Below, piece after piece: positions 45,788 through 55,926 of a DNA stretch of 64,000 bases (the stretch's first letter is position 1; each line of letters starts with the position of its first letter). The position numbers and the translations under genes are program-made. The notes beneath the pieces were generated by a model. It was given only the letters and a program-made list of their open reading frames with translations. It ran no database searches and was not told the origin of the DNA. The DNA is taken from NCBI GenBank assembly GCA_963765875.1, contig CAVXYK010000017.1, forward strand, positions 383,711-447,710, read 5' to 3'. Source of the DNA: JAWKOK01 sp963765875. GTDB taxonomy: Bacteria > Chloroflexota > Anaerolineae > Caldilineales > Caldilineaceae.

Positions 45788-46585
45788 TCATGACATCTCC
45801 ATATAGGTGACCGCCAGCAAAGAGATGCCGAGAATCGAGAAGACGATAGCGATCGCTCGACTCAGCGCGCCTTCGCTCAATCGATTTGCCAGGCGAGCGG
45901 AGGCCACACTGCCAAAGATGGTGCCGAACGTGGCGTACAGAACGGCATCATAGGGTAGGTTGCCGATGGTGGCATGGCCAATGGTGCCGGAAAGCGTGGT
46001 GACCGCCATGATCATGGTCGACGTGCCCACGGCTACATGCAATGGATAGCCAAGCAACAACAACGCAAACATGAAAAGTATGCCGCCACCGACACCCAAC
46101 ATGCCACTGATGATACCCACCACCGAGCCGATCAAGATGCTGACGGCGACCGGATATTGGCTCAGACGTTCGGCCAGCCGAGACTCTTTGAAGCGGCCTG
46201 TGTGGGTGCTGACGCCCCCCTTCCCGATGCCGTCTCGCCAGAAACTGACAGCCGTGATCAACAACAGGATGCCGAAAGCCCCGGTCAGGCCCATTTCAGG
46301 AATGCCGAAGAGCATTCGACTGCCCAGCTGTGCACCAATCACAGCTGCGACCGCGATCCATATGCCGCGCATCATATCGACATGGCCATGGCGATAGTAG
46401 GCCACGGCGACAATGGACGCCGCGACCACGTCGACAGCCAAGCTAATGCCGATGGCCTGATAGGTGCTGTAGCCGAGCAAGACCATACCCGGAACAACCG
46501 CCATCATGCCGCTGGCGCCCATCAGGCCAGTCATGATGCCGGCGAAACAGCCGACGGCAAATGCTAAGTAAAAATCGACACTCAT
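45788..46585 (-). CDS. TauE/SafE-family membrane exporter
   Basis: The 265-residue inner-membrane protein has two repeats of the TauE/SafE (formerly DUF81) module: FAGIMTGLMGASGMMAVVPG near the N-terminus and GIISGMLGVGGGILFMFALL in the second half. Seven or eight hydrophobic helices are visible. Family members move sulfite, sulfoacetate or other organic anions; the substrate here is unknown. It reads away from the window's right, and its stop lies just upstream of the glycine riboswitch promoter region. Confidence 0.88.
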   Translation of the reverse strand: MSVDFYLAFAVGCFAGIMTGLMGASGMMAVVPGMVLLGYSTYQAIGISLAVDVVAASIVAVAYYRHGHVDMMRGIWIAVAAVIGAQLGSRMLFGIPEMGLTGAFGILLLITAVSFWRDGIGKGGVSTHTGRFKESRLAERLSQYPVAVSILIGSVVGIISGMLGVGGGILFMFALLLLGYPLHVAVGTSTMIMAVTTLSGTIGHATIGNLPYDAVLYATFGTIFGSVASARLANRLSEGALSRAIAIVFSILGISLLAVTYMEMS

Positions 46586-46742
46586 GTGCAGAGTCGATTA
46601 TATTTAAGGAGAATGGCCACTGTGGGTTTTTTCCTTATTGTACGTTGACGGCTTCATCACAATAGGTAGCGTAGACAACCCTGCCCGATGAGCGGCGCAT
46701 TCAACGGGTAGCATCTACATATGCAATTTGACCCCTGACGAC

Positions 46743-46809
46743 TTTAGCTACATGTTTAGCTACATGTTTAGCTACATGTTTAGCTACATGTTTAGCTACA
46801 TGTTTAGCT
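46743..46809. repeat. Tandem repeat of a 12-base unit
   Basis: TTTAGCTACATG is repeated five times without mismatch, plus seven bases of a sixth unit. Because the unit is a multiple of three, each frame repeats a four-residue word; on the minus strand every copy offers a TAG in the same frame, and the first of these ends the K+ channel gene. Confidence 0.95.
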
Positions 46810-47893
46810 TCGAGGCGTTAGTTGGCTCACAAGACTGTCGCACATTCTGTCTATCTGCCGCCCGTTCAGCCAGGGCGGTCAGCTGTTCGGGCGTGCCCAA
46901 GCCAATCATGGTGTCACTCGCCTCCACCAGAGATTCAGGGCCAATGTCGGTTTGGATGGCGCCATTGGCCAAGACGAAGCGCTAAAATATTGACCCCGGT
47001 TTCGCCGCGGACATTGTTTTCGCCCAACGTTTTGCCGGCCATGACGGAGCGTTCACCGATGGTGATCTCTTCAATACGCAACTGCAAATCACCTCGCTGC
47101 ATCACGACGTCCAGGATCTCTACCACTGTCGGATGGATCAATTGGGCCGCCATTCGCAACCCGGTGATCAAATAGGGGTTGATGATCTGGTCGGCGCCTG
47201 CTGTGCGCAGTTTTGGGCCGCTCTCCATCATATTGCTTCGGGAGATGATGACAAGGTCGGGATTGAGCGCTCTAGCGGAGAGCACAACAAAGACGTTGTC
47301 GGCATCCTTGGGCAGGCAACTGCTGAGCCCGCGAGCCCGATCAATGCCGGCTTGCTTGAGCAACTCATCATCAGCCGCGCTGCCGATCAGATACGCAATC
47401 CCGGCTTCCTCAAAATAGGCGGCCATATCGGGGTTCGAATCGATAATGACCACATCAACATTGTCATGCAACAGCCCCTCAAGCACCTGTTTCCCTACCC
47501 GGCCAAAACCACAGACAATGAAATGGTCCCGAAATCGGCCAATATCTCGATTCATCCGCTCTCTCCGCAATGCGCCGCCCAATTCGCCCGCGACAATGTA
47601 GTCGGCCAACGTGGTAAAGTGTACGCGGCCGAACCGACACCAAGGAAAATCAGCACGATTGTGAAGAACTCGCCATCGTGTACTCAATGGCAATTCTTCG
47701 CCAAACCCCACCGTGCTGATGGTAATCACCGTCATATAGAAGGCGTCTGACCAGTCCCAATCCTCCAGAATGACATAGCCGGCTGTGCCCAAGAACGTCA
47801 AAGCGACGAGCAACCCAGAACCGTTGACAGTCTGCGATTGAGAACCAGGACACGGCTCAAAAGACCGATTAGGGTTTCCCTTTTGAGAAACAA
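46796..47893 (-). CDS. Potassium channel with TrkA-N (RCK) regulatory domain, frameshifted
   Basis: A two-helix K+ channel joined to a cytosolic NAD-binding RCK domain, like MthK or Kch. The pore has the selectivity filter in TVITISTVGFGE. TM2 is recovered in another frame (GEFFTIVLIFLGVGSAAYTL). The TrkA-N Rossmann domain starts HFIVCGFGRVGKQVLEGL, and TrkA-C (IGERSVMAGKTLGENNVRG) follows. Beyond one more shift near 46985 the chain continues ANGAIQTDIGPESLVEASD and stops at 46796-46798, inside the 12-base tandem repeat. The start is uncertain; a TTG at 47893 gives FLKRETLIGLLSRVLVLNRR before TM1. At least three indels are present. Confidence 0.82.
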
Positions 47894-48052
47894 TATGGCA
47901 GGAAATTTGGACGCCGGCACGCACATCCCATGTTCGAATCACATGTCTGCCGAGTCATGGTTCAAAATGCGAACCGCTCGAAGGGCTGATTGTGAGCCAG
48001 TCGGCCACAAGATGCAGATCAGATTGTAAATGAGTATGTCCGCTTTGACCAA

Positions 48053-49039
48053 CTAACGCTGGAGAATAAGAGAGAGGAAAGATCCAGCACGAAAAGAGAA
48101 TTCGGCCAAACTTGTTGACTGAGGACGCTGAGTCAAAGAGGTTATCCGACAGAGGTACTTCCACAGTCGAGTCAGGATCGGCACGATGCGCCCGGTGGAG
48201 CGAAAGCCAAATGAGCGATAGAGATTCAGCGCACGTGCGGTTATCGGTCTGGGTGTTGAGCAAGATCGACCGGAATTGTTCTGAACGTGCGTATTCAATG
48301 GCATCGGCCAACAGAAAGCGGCCCAGTCCCCGGCCATGCAGAGCTGGATCGACGGCCAGCCGGGCCAGATGGGCTTCTTGATCGGCGGTCTGCGTTTGCG
48401 CCCAGTAGCCGACAAGACGATCTCCCACAAAGGCCAGACGCATCGTGCCGCCAAGCAAGAGCGTAAAGAGATCACGTTCACCGAAGTGCCAACGAGGCGG
48501 AAAGGCCGCCGCATCAAGCTCGGCAAGCAGCGCCAGATCATCGGGTGAAGCGGTTCGTGTCACCACGTCATCTCCGGCAGATGTCACACTGCCTTCAGCA
48601 ACGAGTCGGGCTGTGAGCTCTGTTGCAGACGGGTCAAGCGCAGGAATTCGATACGTTCTACAATCTCGAATCCTGACGCAAGCAAGGGTCTGACGATCCA
48701 GTGTTGGCTTCCATAGGCCTGAACCTGAAAGTCAGATACCCCGCTCGGCCAACCACGGCCAGGCATCATCGATCAAAGCGGACAATCGGAAACAGGCGAA
48801 CGTCCCGGCGCCACAGCTGCGTAGCGCAGGACTTCACGATCGGGTGCTTTGGCGGGAAGTGTAGTGGGGCGAGGCTCGCGTTGGAAGATCAGCAACGCGC
48901 AGATCGGTCTCTGGCCCGAACCTGCGGGCCTACCGATGATTGCGAATTGCGAGCGGATCAGATCCGGCAAATCCTCACGCCCGGCATCTGCATAGACATG
49001 CCGGGCGTTTCTGAGAAATTGCTCAATTTCAGGCCACAT
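48053..49039 (-). CDS. GNAT N-acetyltransferase, probably two-domain (frameshifted)
   Basis: Three minus-strand frames appear to join into one protein of about 330 residues. It begins MWPEIEQFLRNARHVYADA (49039), passes into SDFQVQAYGSQHWIVRPLL and FEIVERIEFLRLTRLQQ, and then, after a shift near 48590, VVTRTASPDDLALLAELDAA. The last part is a clear GNAT domain with the acetyl-CoA-binding block LAVDPALHGRGLGRFLL and, after another shift near 48225, LNLYRSFGFRSTGRIVPILT. The true stop is uncertain (48053 in one frame). Joining the N-terminal part to the GNAT domain is inference from continuous coding character. The substrate is unknown. Confidence 0.65.
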
Positions 49040-49082
49040 GGTCGGTCAGGTGGCTCGGCTGGTTTTCACAGACGCAGTAACC

Positions 49083-50112
49083 TTAGCTCAGCACTTTGCG
49101 ATCGCCGTAGAGTTGTTGATAGTACTCCTTGAACTCGCCGGAGCGGATCGGCTGCCACCACCAGTCGTTGGCCATGTACCAGCGCACGGTCGCACGGATC
49201 GCCTCTTCGCAGGTGTAGTCAGGCTCCCATCCCAGCGCACATGATCTTGCGCACATCCATGCAGTATCGCCGATCATGCCCCATGCGATCTTCAACGTGC
49301 TGGATCAGACTGCGCGGTTTGCCCAGTTCATCAAGCAAAATCTCCACCATCTCCAGGTTGGTCATCTCGACACCTGTGCCGATGTTGTAGGCTTCGCCAA
49401 GCCCGCCTTCGTGCAGGACCAGATCGATGCCCTCGCAGTGATCTCGCACATACTGATAGTCGCGCATCTGCTGGCCATCGCCATAGACCGGCAGCATCAT
49501 GTCAGCCAGCGCGTTGGTCACAAAGAGTGGAACGACCTTTTCCGGATATTGATAGGGACCGATGTTGTTGGCGCCGCGGGTGATGGTGACCGGCAGATCG
49601 TAGGTGATGAAATAGGCGTTGACGAGATGATCGCCGCTGGCCTTGCTGGCTGCGTAGGGGCTTCTCGGGGCCAGGTTGTCAGTTTCCAGGCTGCGATGGT
49701 CGCCATGAATATGGCCGTAGACCTCATCGGTGCTGATCTGATGATAGCGCAAGCTACCGAGTTTGCGTGCCGCCTCCAGCAAGACGTAGGTCCCATAAAC
49801 ATCGGTCTGAATGAATGCATCCGGGTTCATGATGCTGCGGTCCACGTGGGTTTCGGCGGCGAAGTTGACGATGGTGTCCACATCATGGGTGCGGATCGCA
49901 TCTTCCACAGCGTCCCCATCGCAGATGTCGCCACGAATGAACGTGTACCTGTCAGGGTAGCGTTCGGCGACATCTTGTAGATTTTCAAGTCGCCCGGCAT
50001 AGGTCAGCTTGTCGTAGACGACAATGTGATAGTCGGGATATTTGTCGAGCATGAGTCGCACGAAGTTGCAGCCGATAAAACCAGCGCCGCCTGTGACCAT
50101 GATATTCTGCAT
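49083..50112 (-). CDS. rmlB: dTDP-glucose 4,6-dehydratase (one frameshift)
   Basis: RmlB converts dTDP-glucose to dTDP-4-keto-6-deoxyglucose, a precursor of rhamnose and other deoxysugars. The NAD-binding motif TGGAGFIG is at residues 7-14. VVYDKLTYAGRLENL, ETHVDRSI, the STDEVYGHI block with catalytic Asp and Glu, and YAASK near residue 155 follow. The frame breaks near 49240 after RYCMDV, and the end (WEPDYTCEEAIRATVRWY, then WWWQPI) continues in another frame to 49083. Total length is about 343 residues, typical. Starting at 50112 removes 13 residues that lack family similarity. It heads the 3' end of an exopolysaccharide locus. Confidence 0.93.
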
Positions 50113-50163
50113 GTTGAAGTTCCTTTCGTGAGTAAGCGTCGGCATGAGCACTACTGGATGCGC

Positions 50164-50835
50164 CTACAGCCCCCGAGCGCGGCGTTTCTGTCCGCGTTCA
50201 CGATTCAGGCGCAGCCGGCGAATTCGCCCCGGCTGACGATAGGCAGGCAAGGGAAAGTCATAAGAGAGCGTGAGCGTCGGCACCGACATGAGTTCCGGCC
50301 TCAACTGCTTGCTTAGCCCTGCGGCCGGAGCGATGGCCCAGAGTCTCCGCCATCGCATCTGCGTCTCTAGTGTGGCCAGAGTCGCCACAAAGCCCGGATC
50401 GTGAACCAGTATGGCGCGCACTTCCTCAACGACGGCCAACAGCCTGTTCCAGCGCGTGAGCATGGAAGGCTGTGTGTCGATAACGAAGTCATCATCAAAG
50501 GCTGGCAGAGCGCCCGCAACTCGGCGAGGGGCAATTGGAGAGAACGATGAGGTATGGGCGGCGACAAATTGACCCGCCCAGAAGGCGATGGCGCTACGGA
50601 AGGTGGGCAGAAGCAGATCCGTCTGGAAAGTGACATGAACGGTGCTCACCCGCTCGGTTACTGTAACCAACCGATCGGCCTGAGCCTCAGTTAGGTCAAA
50701 GTATGCCCCGGCATCGAAACTCTGCCAGGCGCCGTAGGCCTCGGCAAGTCGCCGCAAGCGGTCAACCACATTCTCCACAACGTGAACAATGTCCTGAGTT
50801 TCATCTTCCAGCGATGAATTGCGTATCCGGTACAT
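50164..50835 (-). CDS. Hypothetical protein in the polysaccharide locus
   Basis: A 223-residue soluble protein (from the ATG at 50835; another lies nine codons upstream). The first half is helical (EDETQDIVHVVENVVDRLRR) and the second ends in a strongly basic tail (GRIRRLRLNRERGQKRRARG). No domain is recognised. It lies 51 bases upstream of rmlB in the same direction and is likely co-transcribed, but a role in sugar metabolism is not shown. Confidence 0.55.
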   Translation of the reverse strand: MYRIRNSSLEDETQDIVHVVENVVDRLRRLAEAYGAWQSFDAGAYFDLTEAQADRLVTVTERVSTVHVTFQTDLLLPTFRSAIAFWAGQFVAAHTSSFSPIAPRRVAGALPAFDDDFVIDTQPSMLTRWNRLLAVVEEVRAILVHDPGFVATLATLETQMRWRRLWAIAPAAGLSKQLRPELMSVPTLTLSYDFPLPAYRQPGRIRRLRLNRERGQKRRARGL

Positions 50836-50862
50836 AGGTACAAGCTTCTCGCTAGCCAGCAT

Positions 50863-51202
50863 TCTGCTCGCACGGGGCGCAAACAGATTGCGATCGACTG
50901 TCCGTATCGCGGCTGCCAGGGCCGGAACCGAGTTGATGGTGATCCTGCTGTTCTCAGTACTAGAGATCGCTCTTTTCTCCTACATAGAAGTCGGCAAATC
51001 GTTACAAGAAAGTGCCGGGGACTTCCAGATACTGAAACCTCAAGAAAGGGTCAACTCACTCGCTCTGTTGCCCAAATTCCCAACACTTTTTCGCACGACC
51101 GCCAGATACTTGCCCAATAAACGATGGTGCAAATACAACGGCGGAAACCGGACAGCCTGCCTCCGGCAGTGACCAGCGGAGGTATATTCTCACCTGGGCT
51201 AT
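50863..51202. other. Intergenic region with a dispersed repeat copy
   Basis: About 340 bases with no credible gene. CGTTACAAGAAAGTGCCGGG (51000-51019) and the bases after it match CGTTACAACAAAGTGCCGGG at 16312-16331, and AAAGTGCCGGGGACTT also occurs inverted at 16603-16618. Confidence 0.6.
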
Positions 51203-52270
51203 CTAGAGCAACCCGACCTTTGAATGGTCACCCAGAATCATCTTGTACGCCTTGGGTCTGATCGGGCTGTAGGCAACCTCGACATCGCGCCCGATGATAC
51301 TGTCCTCAATGCGATTGGGCACGTTGGCGATTGTCGAATGATCCATGACGATACTGTGCTCGATCTCGCTCTCTTCGACCAGTGTGTGGTGATCGATGCT
51401 GGTGAACGGGCCGATATAACTGTTGACAATGCGACAATTTTCGCCAATGATCGCCGGCCCGCGCACAACGCTGTTGATGATCTCAGCGCCTTCTTCGACG
51501 GTGACCAAATGATCGATCTGGCTATCACGATCGACATAGCCTGCGTTCACATGGTCCAGTTCGGCCAACACCCGGCTGTTGGCATCCAACATATCATTGG
51601 CCTTGCCGGTGTCGATCCACCAACCTCGATGGATGTACGGGAAAACTTGTTGGTCATTTTCGACCAGCCATTGAATGGCATCGGTAATTTCAAGTTCTCC
51701 ACGCCAACTCGGTTCGATGGAATTGACCGCCTGGAAAATATTGTGGTCAAACATGTAGATGCCCACAAGCGCCAGATTGCTTACAGGATTGCGCGGTTTT
51801 TCGACCAAACGGAGAATCTTCCGTTGATCGTCCAACTCAGCGACGCCGTAGGACTCGGGATTCTCGACTTCGGTCAGCACAATCTGGCTGTTCCAATCGC
51901 TGTCGGCAAATTCTCGAATCAGCTTGCTGATGCCGCCTTCAATGACATTGTCGCCCAGAAACATGACGAACCGATCATCACCCAGAAAATCCTGGCTGAT
52001 TTTGACGGCATGAGCTAGGCCCAAGGGCGCATCCTGCTCAATGTAGGTGATATTGACATCCCACCGGCGACCCTGTCCCACAGCCTGGCGAATTTCCGGG
52101 CCGGTGTCCCCGATGACGATGCCAATATCATCGATGCCGGCCTCTTTAATGGCTTCAATCACCCGAAATAGCACGGGTTTATTGGCAACGGGGACCAGTT
52201 GCTTGGCACGGTTAAATGTGATGGGCCGGAGACGTGTGCCCTTGCCTCCGCTCAGTATCAACGCTTTCAC
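51203..52270 (-). CDS. Glucose-1-phosphate thymidylyltransferase, long form (RmlA-like)
   Basis: The 355-residue protein activates a sugar 1-phosphate with a nucleotide. The N-terminal nucleotidyltransferase domain has ALILSGGKGTRLRPITF with the GGxGTRL signature, AKQLVPVANKPVLF, and FLGDNVIEGG. The C-terminal third is a left-handed beta-helix with hexapeptide repeats (IINSVVRGPAIIGENCRIVN), which marks the long-form group often found in Actinobacteria, Archaea and Chloroflexi. With rmlB it would supply dTDP-4-keto-6-deoxyglucose. Base specificity (dTTP or UTP) is not certain from sequence. No frameshift. Confidence 0.9.
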   Translation of the reverse strand: MKALILSGGKGTRLRPITFNRAKQLVPVANKPVLFRVIEAIKEAGIDDIGIVIGDTGPEIRQAVGQGRRWDVNITYIEQDAPLGLAHAVKISQDFLGDDRFVMFLGDNVIEGGISKLIREFADSDWNSQIVLTEVENPESYGVAELDDQRKILRLVEKPRNPVSNLALVGIYMFDHNIFQAVNSIEPSWRGELEITDAIQWLVENDQQVFPYIHRGWWIDTGKANDMLDANSRVLAELDHVNAGYVDRDSQIDHLVTVEEGAEIINSVVRGPAIIGENCRIVNSYIGPFTSIDHHTLVEESEIEHSIVMDHSTIANVPNRIEDSIIGRDVEVAYSPIRPKAYKMILGDHSKVGLL

Positions 52271-52288
52271 GGCGATCCTTCCTTTTGT

Positions 52289-52387
52289 CTTAGGCCGTTC
52301 AAAGAAATCAATTCCCTATTTGGCGGCCTGCAAGCCGCTGCGCAAGCGTCATCAAACAGGGATTCAGTTTCTTGCAGCGGCCTTAGG
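52289..52387. repeat. Long imperfect hairpin between rmlA-like and cpsD-like genes
   Basis: The outer arms CTTAGGCCGTTCAAAGAAAT and on to TATTTG (52289-52322) pair with CAAACAGGGATTCAGTTTCT and on to CCTTAGG (52353-52387). An inner GCGGC-CTGCAA-GCCGC hairpin lies inside. A structure of this size in a transcribed gap could end or process the message. Confidence 0.65.
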
Positions 52388-52484
52388 CTTTTCCAAAATA
52401 GTAACTATACGGGAGTTGGCAAAGCCTCAATCCATTCCAGGCGAAGATTTCCTTGCAACGTATATTACTCTCTCTGGAATGGCC

Positions 52485-53135
52485 TTAAATTTGCTCCCAG
52501 CCGGACATGGCTGTCTCTTTGTCGACGTTGAGCAACAGAGCGCCGACAAGATGGGCACGCACTTTTTCCAAGACTGTTTGCGCACGCTGCGCCTGATCGC
52601 GTTGGGTGCTGCCTGCATTGACGACCAACAGCACGCCATCAACCTTGCTGGCCCACAATGCGGCGTCGGTGACTGCCAGCACGGGCGGCGCATCACAGAC
52701 GACAAAATCGGCCTGGTCGCTCAATTCTTCCAGCTTGGCCGCCAACGACTTATTGCTAAGAAGTGCCACGGGATTGGCAGGCAGCGGCCCTGAAGGCAAA
52801 ATCAACAGGTTGTCGACGCCGCAGGCCTGCAACGGCGGAGCGACATCCTCGCCGATCCACGTCGATAGCCCCGTCTGATTGCTGACGCCAAAAATCTCGT
52901 GCTGGCGCGGCCGGCGCAGATCACCGTCCACCACGATGACGCGGTCACCGGTTTGCGCCATGACGACGGCCAGGTTTGCCAACGCCACGCTCTTGTCTGC
53001 TGAGTCGTCGGCCGCAGTAACCAACAACGTGTTGAGCGGCTTGTCCAGACCGGCAAAATCGATATTGGTGCGCAGGCTCTGGTAGGCTTCGGCCGCCGGG
53101 CTGTGTGGATCGGTCAACGTGATGAGATTGCTCAT
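52485..53135 (-). CDS. CpsD/CapB-like capsular polysaccharide ATPase with altered Walker A
   Basis: The 216-residue protein is the cytoplasmic BY-kinase-type ATPase that pairs with Wzz-like membrane proteins in polysaccharide export. It has EAYQSLRTNIDFAG at the N-terminus, Walker A' VIVVDGDLRRPRQHEIFG, and Walker B FVVCDAPPVLAV. Walker A reads AADDSADKSVALANLA (41-56): K48 is present but the usual glycine before it is aspartate. No C-terminal tyrosine cluster is seen, so it may not be a tyrosine autokinase. The partners are the two Wzz-like genes at 55927 and 56769. Confidence 0.85.
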   Translation of the reverse strand: MSNLITLTDPHSPAAEAYQSLRTNIDFAGLDKPLNTLLVTAADDSADKSVALANLAVVMAQTGDRVIVVDGDLRRPRQHEIFGVSNQTGLSTWIGEDVAPPLQACGVDNLLILPSGPLPANPVALLSNKSLAAKLEELSDQADFVVCDAPPVLAVTDAALWASKVDGVLLVVNAGSTQRDQAQRAQTVLEKVRAHLVGALLLNVDKETAMSGWEQI

Positions 53136-53181
53136 GGTCTCCACTCTCGCTATCCAACATACTTACTATCGTACTTATTCG

Positions 53182-55603
53182 CTATCGTACTTGAACGTCG
53201 GCAATGGTCACGGTGTCGTCGCTGCTGCCCGAAACCGGCACCCTCACACCATCTCGCCAGTCATAGACGCCGATGATCAGCTGATAGTCTCCGACCGGTA
53301 CTGTCTCAGGCAATTGTATGGCGACCCGGTCAACGACCTGCATGCCAACCGGCCAACTAGTCATCGGCAACGGGCCGAGTTCATCCTGCGGTTGCCAGTC
53401 AAGCTGAGTGACCTTGTTGCCCTCGGCGTCGATCAGGTGCGCAAACACGGAATAGTCGAACGGAACCGGCGCTGTCGCTTGCCAGAACAGGTCAAACTCA
53501 ACGACCTCGCCGGGTGACAGCGTGTTCTTGACTAGCGTGGCTGCCTCCAGTCCGATCACGTCGCCAAATTGCGCGACAGGCGTCCCATCAGCAGACGATT
53601 GTTCCTCAGTCCTGATCGGTTGCCAGTCTTGCGACCCGCTGCGTTCATAGCCGCCCAACCGCGCCAGACTGCGACCTTCCAACAGCGGCATGTCGGGCGA
53701 ATCACTGGTGATCGTCAGTCGGTCGCCATTCTGCCAACCTTCTTCGCCACGGGATAGCCCAACGGCCAACGTGAACCGATCGTTCTCCAGCGTCCACGGC
53801 AAGGTCTCCACGAGCACGGTCGCGCCTGGCTTCCATCCTGAAGTAGGATACCACATTGATGCAACCGGCGGGTAAAAAACGCTATCTACCAGCAAGGCGC
53901 CGTCGGCATCCAGATAGGCCACATAAAAACGCAGATCCTCATCGATTGGTTTTAGCGCCTGCCAATACAGTTGCGTCACCAGCTCTCCGTGCTGATCTGT
54001 GATGACATCATGTCCGACGAGAGCGAGCGTCTCGTCAAACAAGAGCGGCGTAGACGTTTCGGGCATTCCGCCCTCAACGCCATCGTCGACAATCCATCTT
54101 TCGTAGAACTCGGCAGGAATCTCTTGGCCTTCAGCATCTTGACTGAGCAGCAGATAGCCGTCGGCTGCGGCAGCAACACCAAAACCGCCGTCCAGCAGAT
54201 CGTTGACTGTGACATACACATCGCTGGGATGCTGAGGCCAGGCCGGTCCGGCAACGTCAACAAAGACGAAGTCAGCGTCGTCGATGCGTGGGAAGATGTA
54301 GACCGTTTCGCGCTGGGCGACGTGGGGATTCAGTCGATCCTGCGCCGAGAGCTTGGCATCGGGCGGAATCTGAGCGATAAGCTCGGCGGCACGGCGATGG
54401 CGCTCGGTGACATCGAAAGAGTTGGTAGTTGCCGCTACCCGGCAGGTACCCATACAGGCTTTGGGCGACCAACGTGCCGACAAGAATCGCGCCGGCGACA
54501 ATGGCCTGACTGACAACGCGCCTTTTTTTGTTTGCCACGCACCGCATCGGCAACGGTCGCCGGGGAACCGTCCAGCCATCGCCCTAGACGTTCCACGCCG
54601 ACAATACCGGAGACGATCACGAAGGGCACGATGGGAGCTGCATAGAAGAGCCCCGCAATTTGATGCATGGGCGGGTAATCCGCCAACAGGTTGACGGCCA
54701 GCGACGGCAACGCGAGCAGAAAGACCTCAGGTGCGATCAGTGATGTGAAGGCAACCGGTAGCGTCAACAACAAGATGTATTGCAGGGCATTGGCCTGCCG
54801 CAGTTGAGCGAAGACTGTGCCGGGCTGCAACAGCAGCGTCTGCACCATTTGGCCCGGCGATTCACCGAGATAGCCGTATCGATCCCAATGAATATTGCCG
54901 GCGGCGAACGTGTTCTGGATTCCGAACACGGCAAGGAAAGCCCACGCCATGGAGAGCACCATGGTGATCCACCCGACTTTGCGCCTGCCCATGAAGAGCC
55001 AGGCATAGAGCCCGATCATGAAGAGCAGCAGCGAGATCTCTTCCTTGCAACTTGCGGCCAGGATGGCGAACAGCAGCGTACCAGCCAGTCTTGCCGGCGA
55101 AGAGGAAGTAGAAGGCAGCCAGCAAAAAGGTGGGGGCCAGTGCTACCGGATGAAATTCCAGCCAGTTGGCGCCTTGTATTGAAGGGTGGAGCAAAAATGC
55201 AACGGCGAAGGTTAGGGCCAACCAGTCATTGCGAAGCTTTAGTCTTCCCAGGGCAAAGACCGGCAGCGCCCCGAGCGCGATGATCGTCGATTGCAGAACG
55301 AGCAAGGTTTCTGGCGTGCTATGCAATCGATAGAGCCACGAGATCGGGATGATGATCGGCTCGACGTGCAGACTGAGCCGATTGACGATGCCGGGCTGGT
55401 TGGTCAAATGAAACCAATTGCCGTGAGCCGTGTTCCAGATGGCCTGGACCAGATTCCCCATGTCCAGCGCACGTGCTTCAAAGGCGGCGAAACGCGTGAT
55501 GGTCAGGAAACTGAAATAGAGAGCATACGTCAAAACCGCCAGTGCAAGCAGCACCAGCGGTACAAAGTGTCGATAGGAGCGAGTCGCTTGCGGCTTGTGC
55601 CAT
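53182..55603 (-). CDS. DUF2079-type multi-pass membrane protein (frameshifted)
   Basis: A protein of about 800 residues recovered from three frames. The N-terminal half is a polytopic membrane region: LLALAVLTYALYFSFLTITRF, FEARALDMGNLVQAIWNT, LTFAVAFLLHPSIQGANWLEFHP, then FLAVFGIQNTFAAGNIHWDRYGYLG and LPSLAVNLLADYPPMHQIAG. These match DUF2079, a GT-C-like family of unknown activity. The C-terminal half is soluble (FVFVDVAGPAWPQHPSDVY, then several beta-sandwich-like segments to DTVTIADVQVR). Shifts lie near 55060 and 54470-54540. The start near 55603 is uncertain. In a polysaccharide locus it may be a lipid-linked glycosyltransferase, but that is inference. Confidence 0.75.
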
Positions 55604-55926
55604 GTGATCGTGGGTCAAGCCGGAAGCGCGGCATCTGATTGAGTCGATCCTGTTTGCGAAACCATAGGCAAGTTTTGCGAATTCAGTATTCACGGATAGC
55701 GTTAGCAAAGATTTGCCACAGATTGACACAGATAAATAACGGATAGACACAGATAAAAGAGTTGATCGTTGAATCTCAGGCCTTGACATCCGATTGAAAT
55801 CGATGTCGAACATGTCACCCTAGATCCGGTTGATCTCAAAATTTCTCGGCTTTTCTCTGTGATCATCCGTGCCCCCCTGCGTCCTCTGTGGTGAATCTTG
55901 CCCTTCTTGCAGACGATTCACTGAAC
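55604..55926. repeat. Intergenic region with phased CACAGAT repeats
   Basis: About 320 bases without a gene. CACAGATTGA-CACAGATAAA starts at 55717, and a further ACACAGATAAA follows at 55747. This is the same 10-base-period family as at 29692. Confidence 0.7.

Noticed and set aside
46728..46985. Plus-strand protein beginning with repeated MFSY words
   Set aside because: It is only the translation of the 12-base tandem repeat and the antisense of the K+ channel C-terminus.
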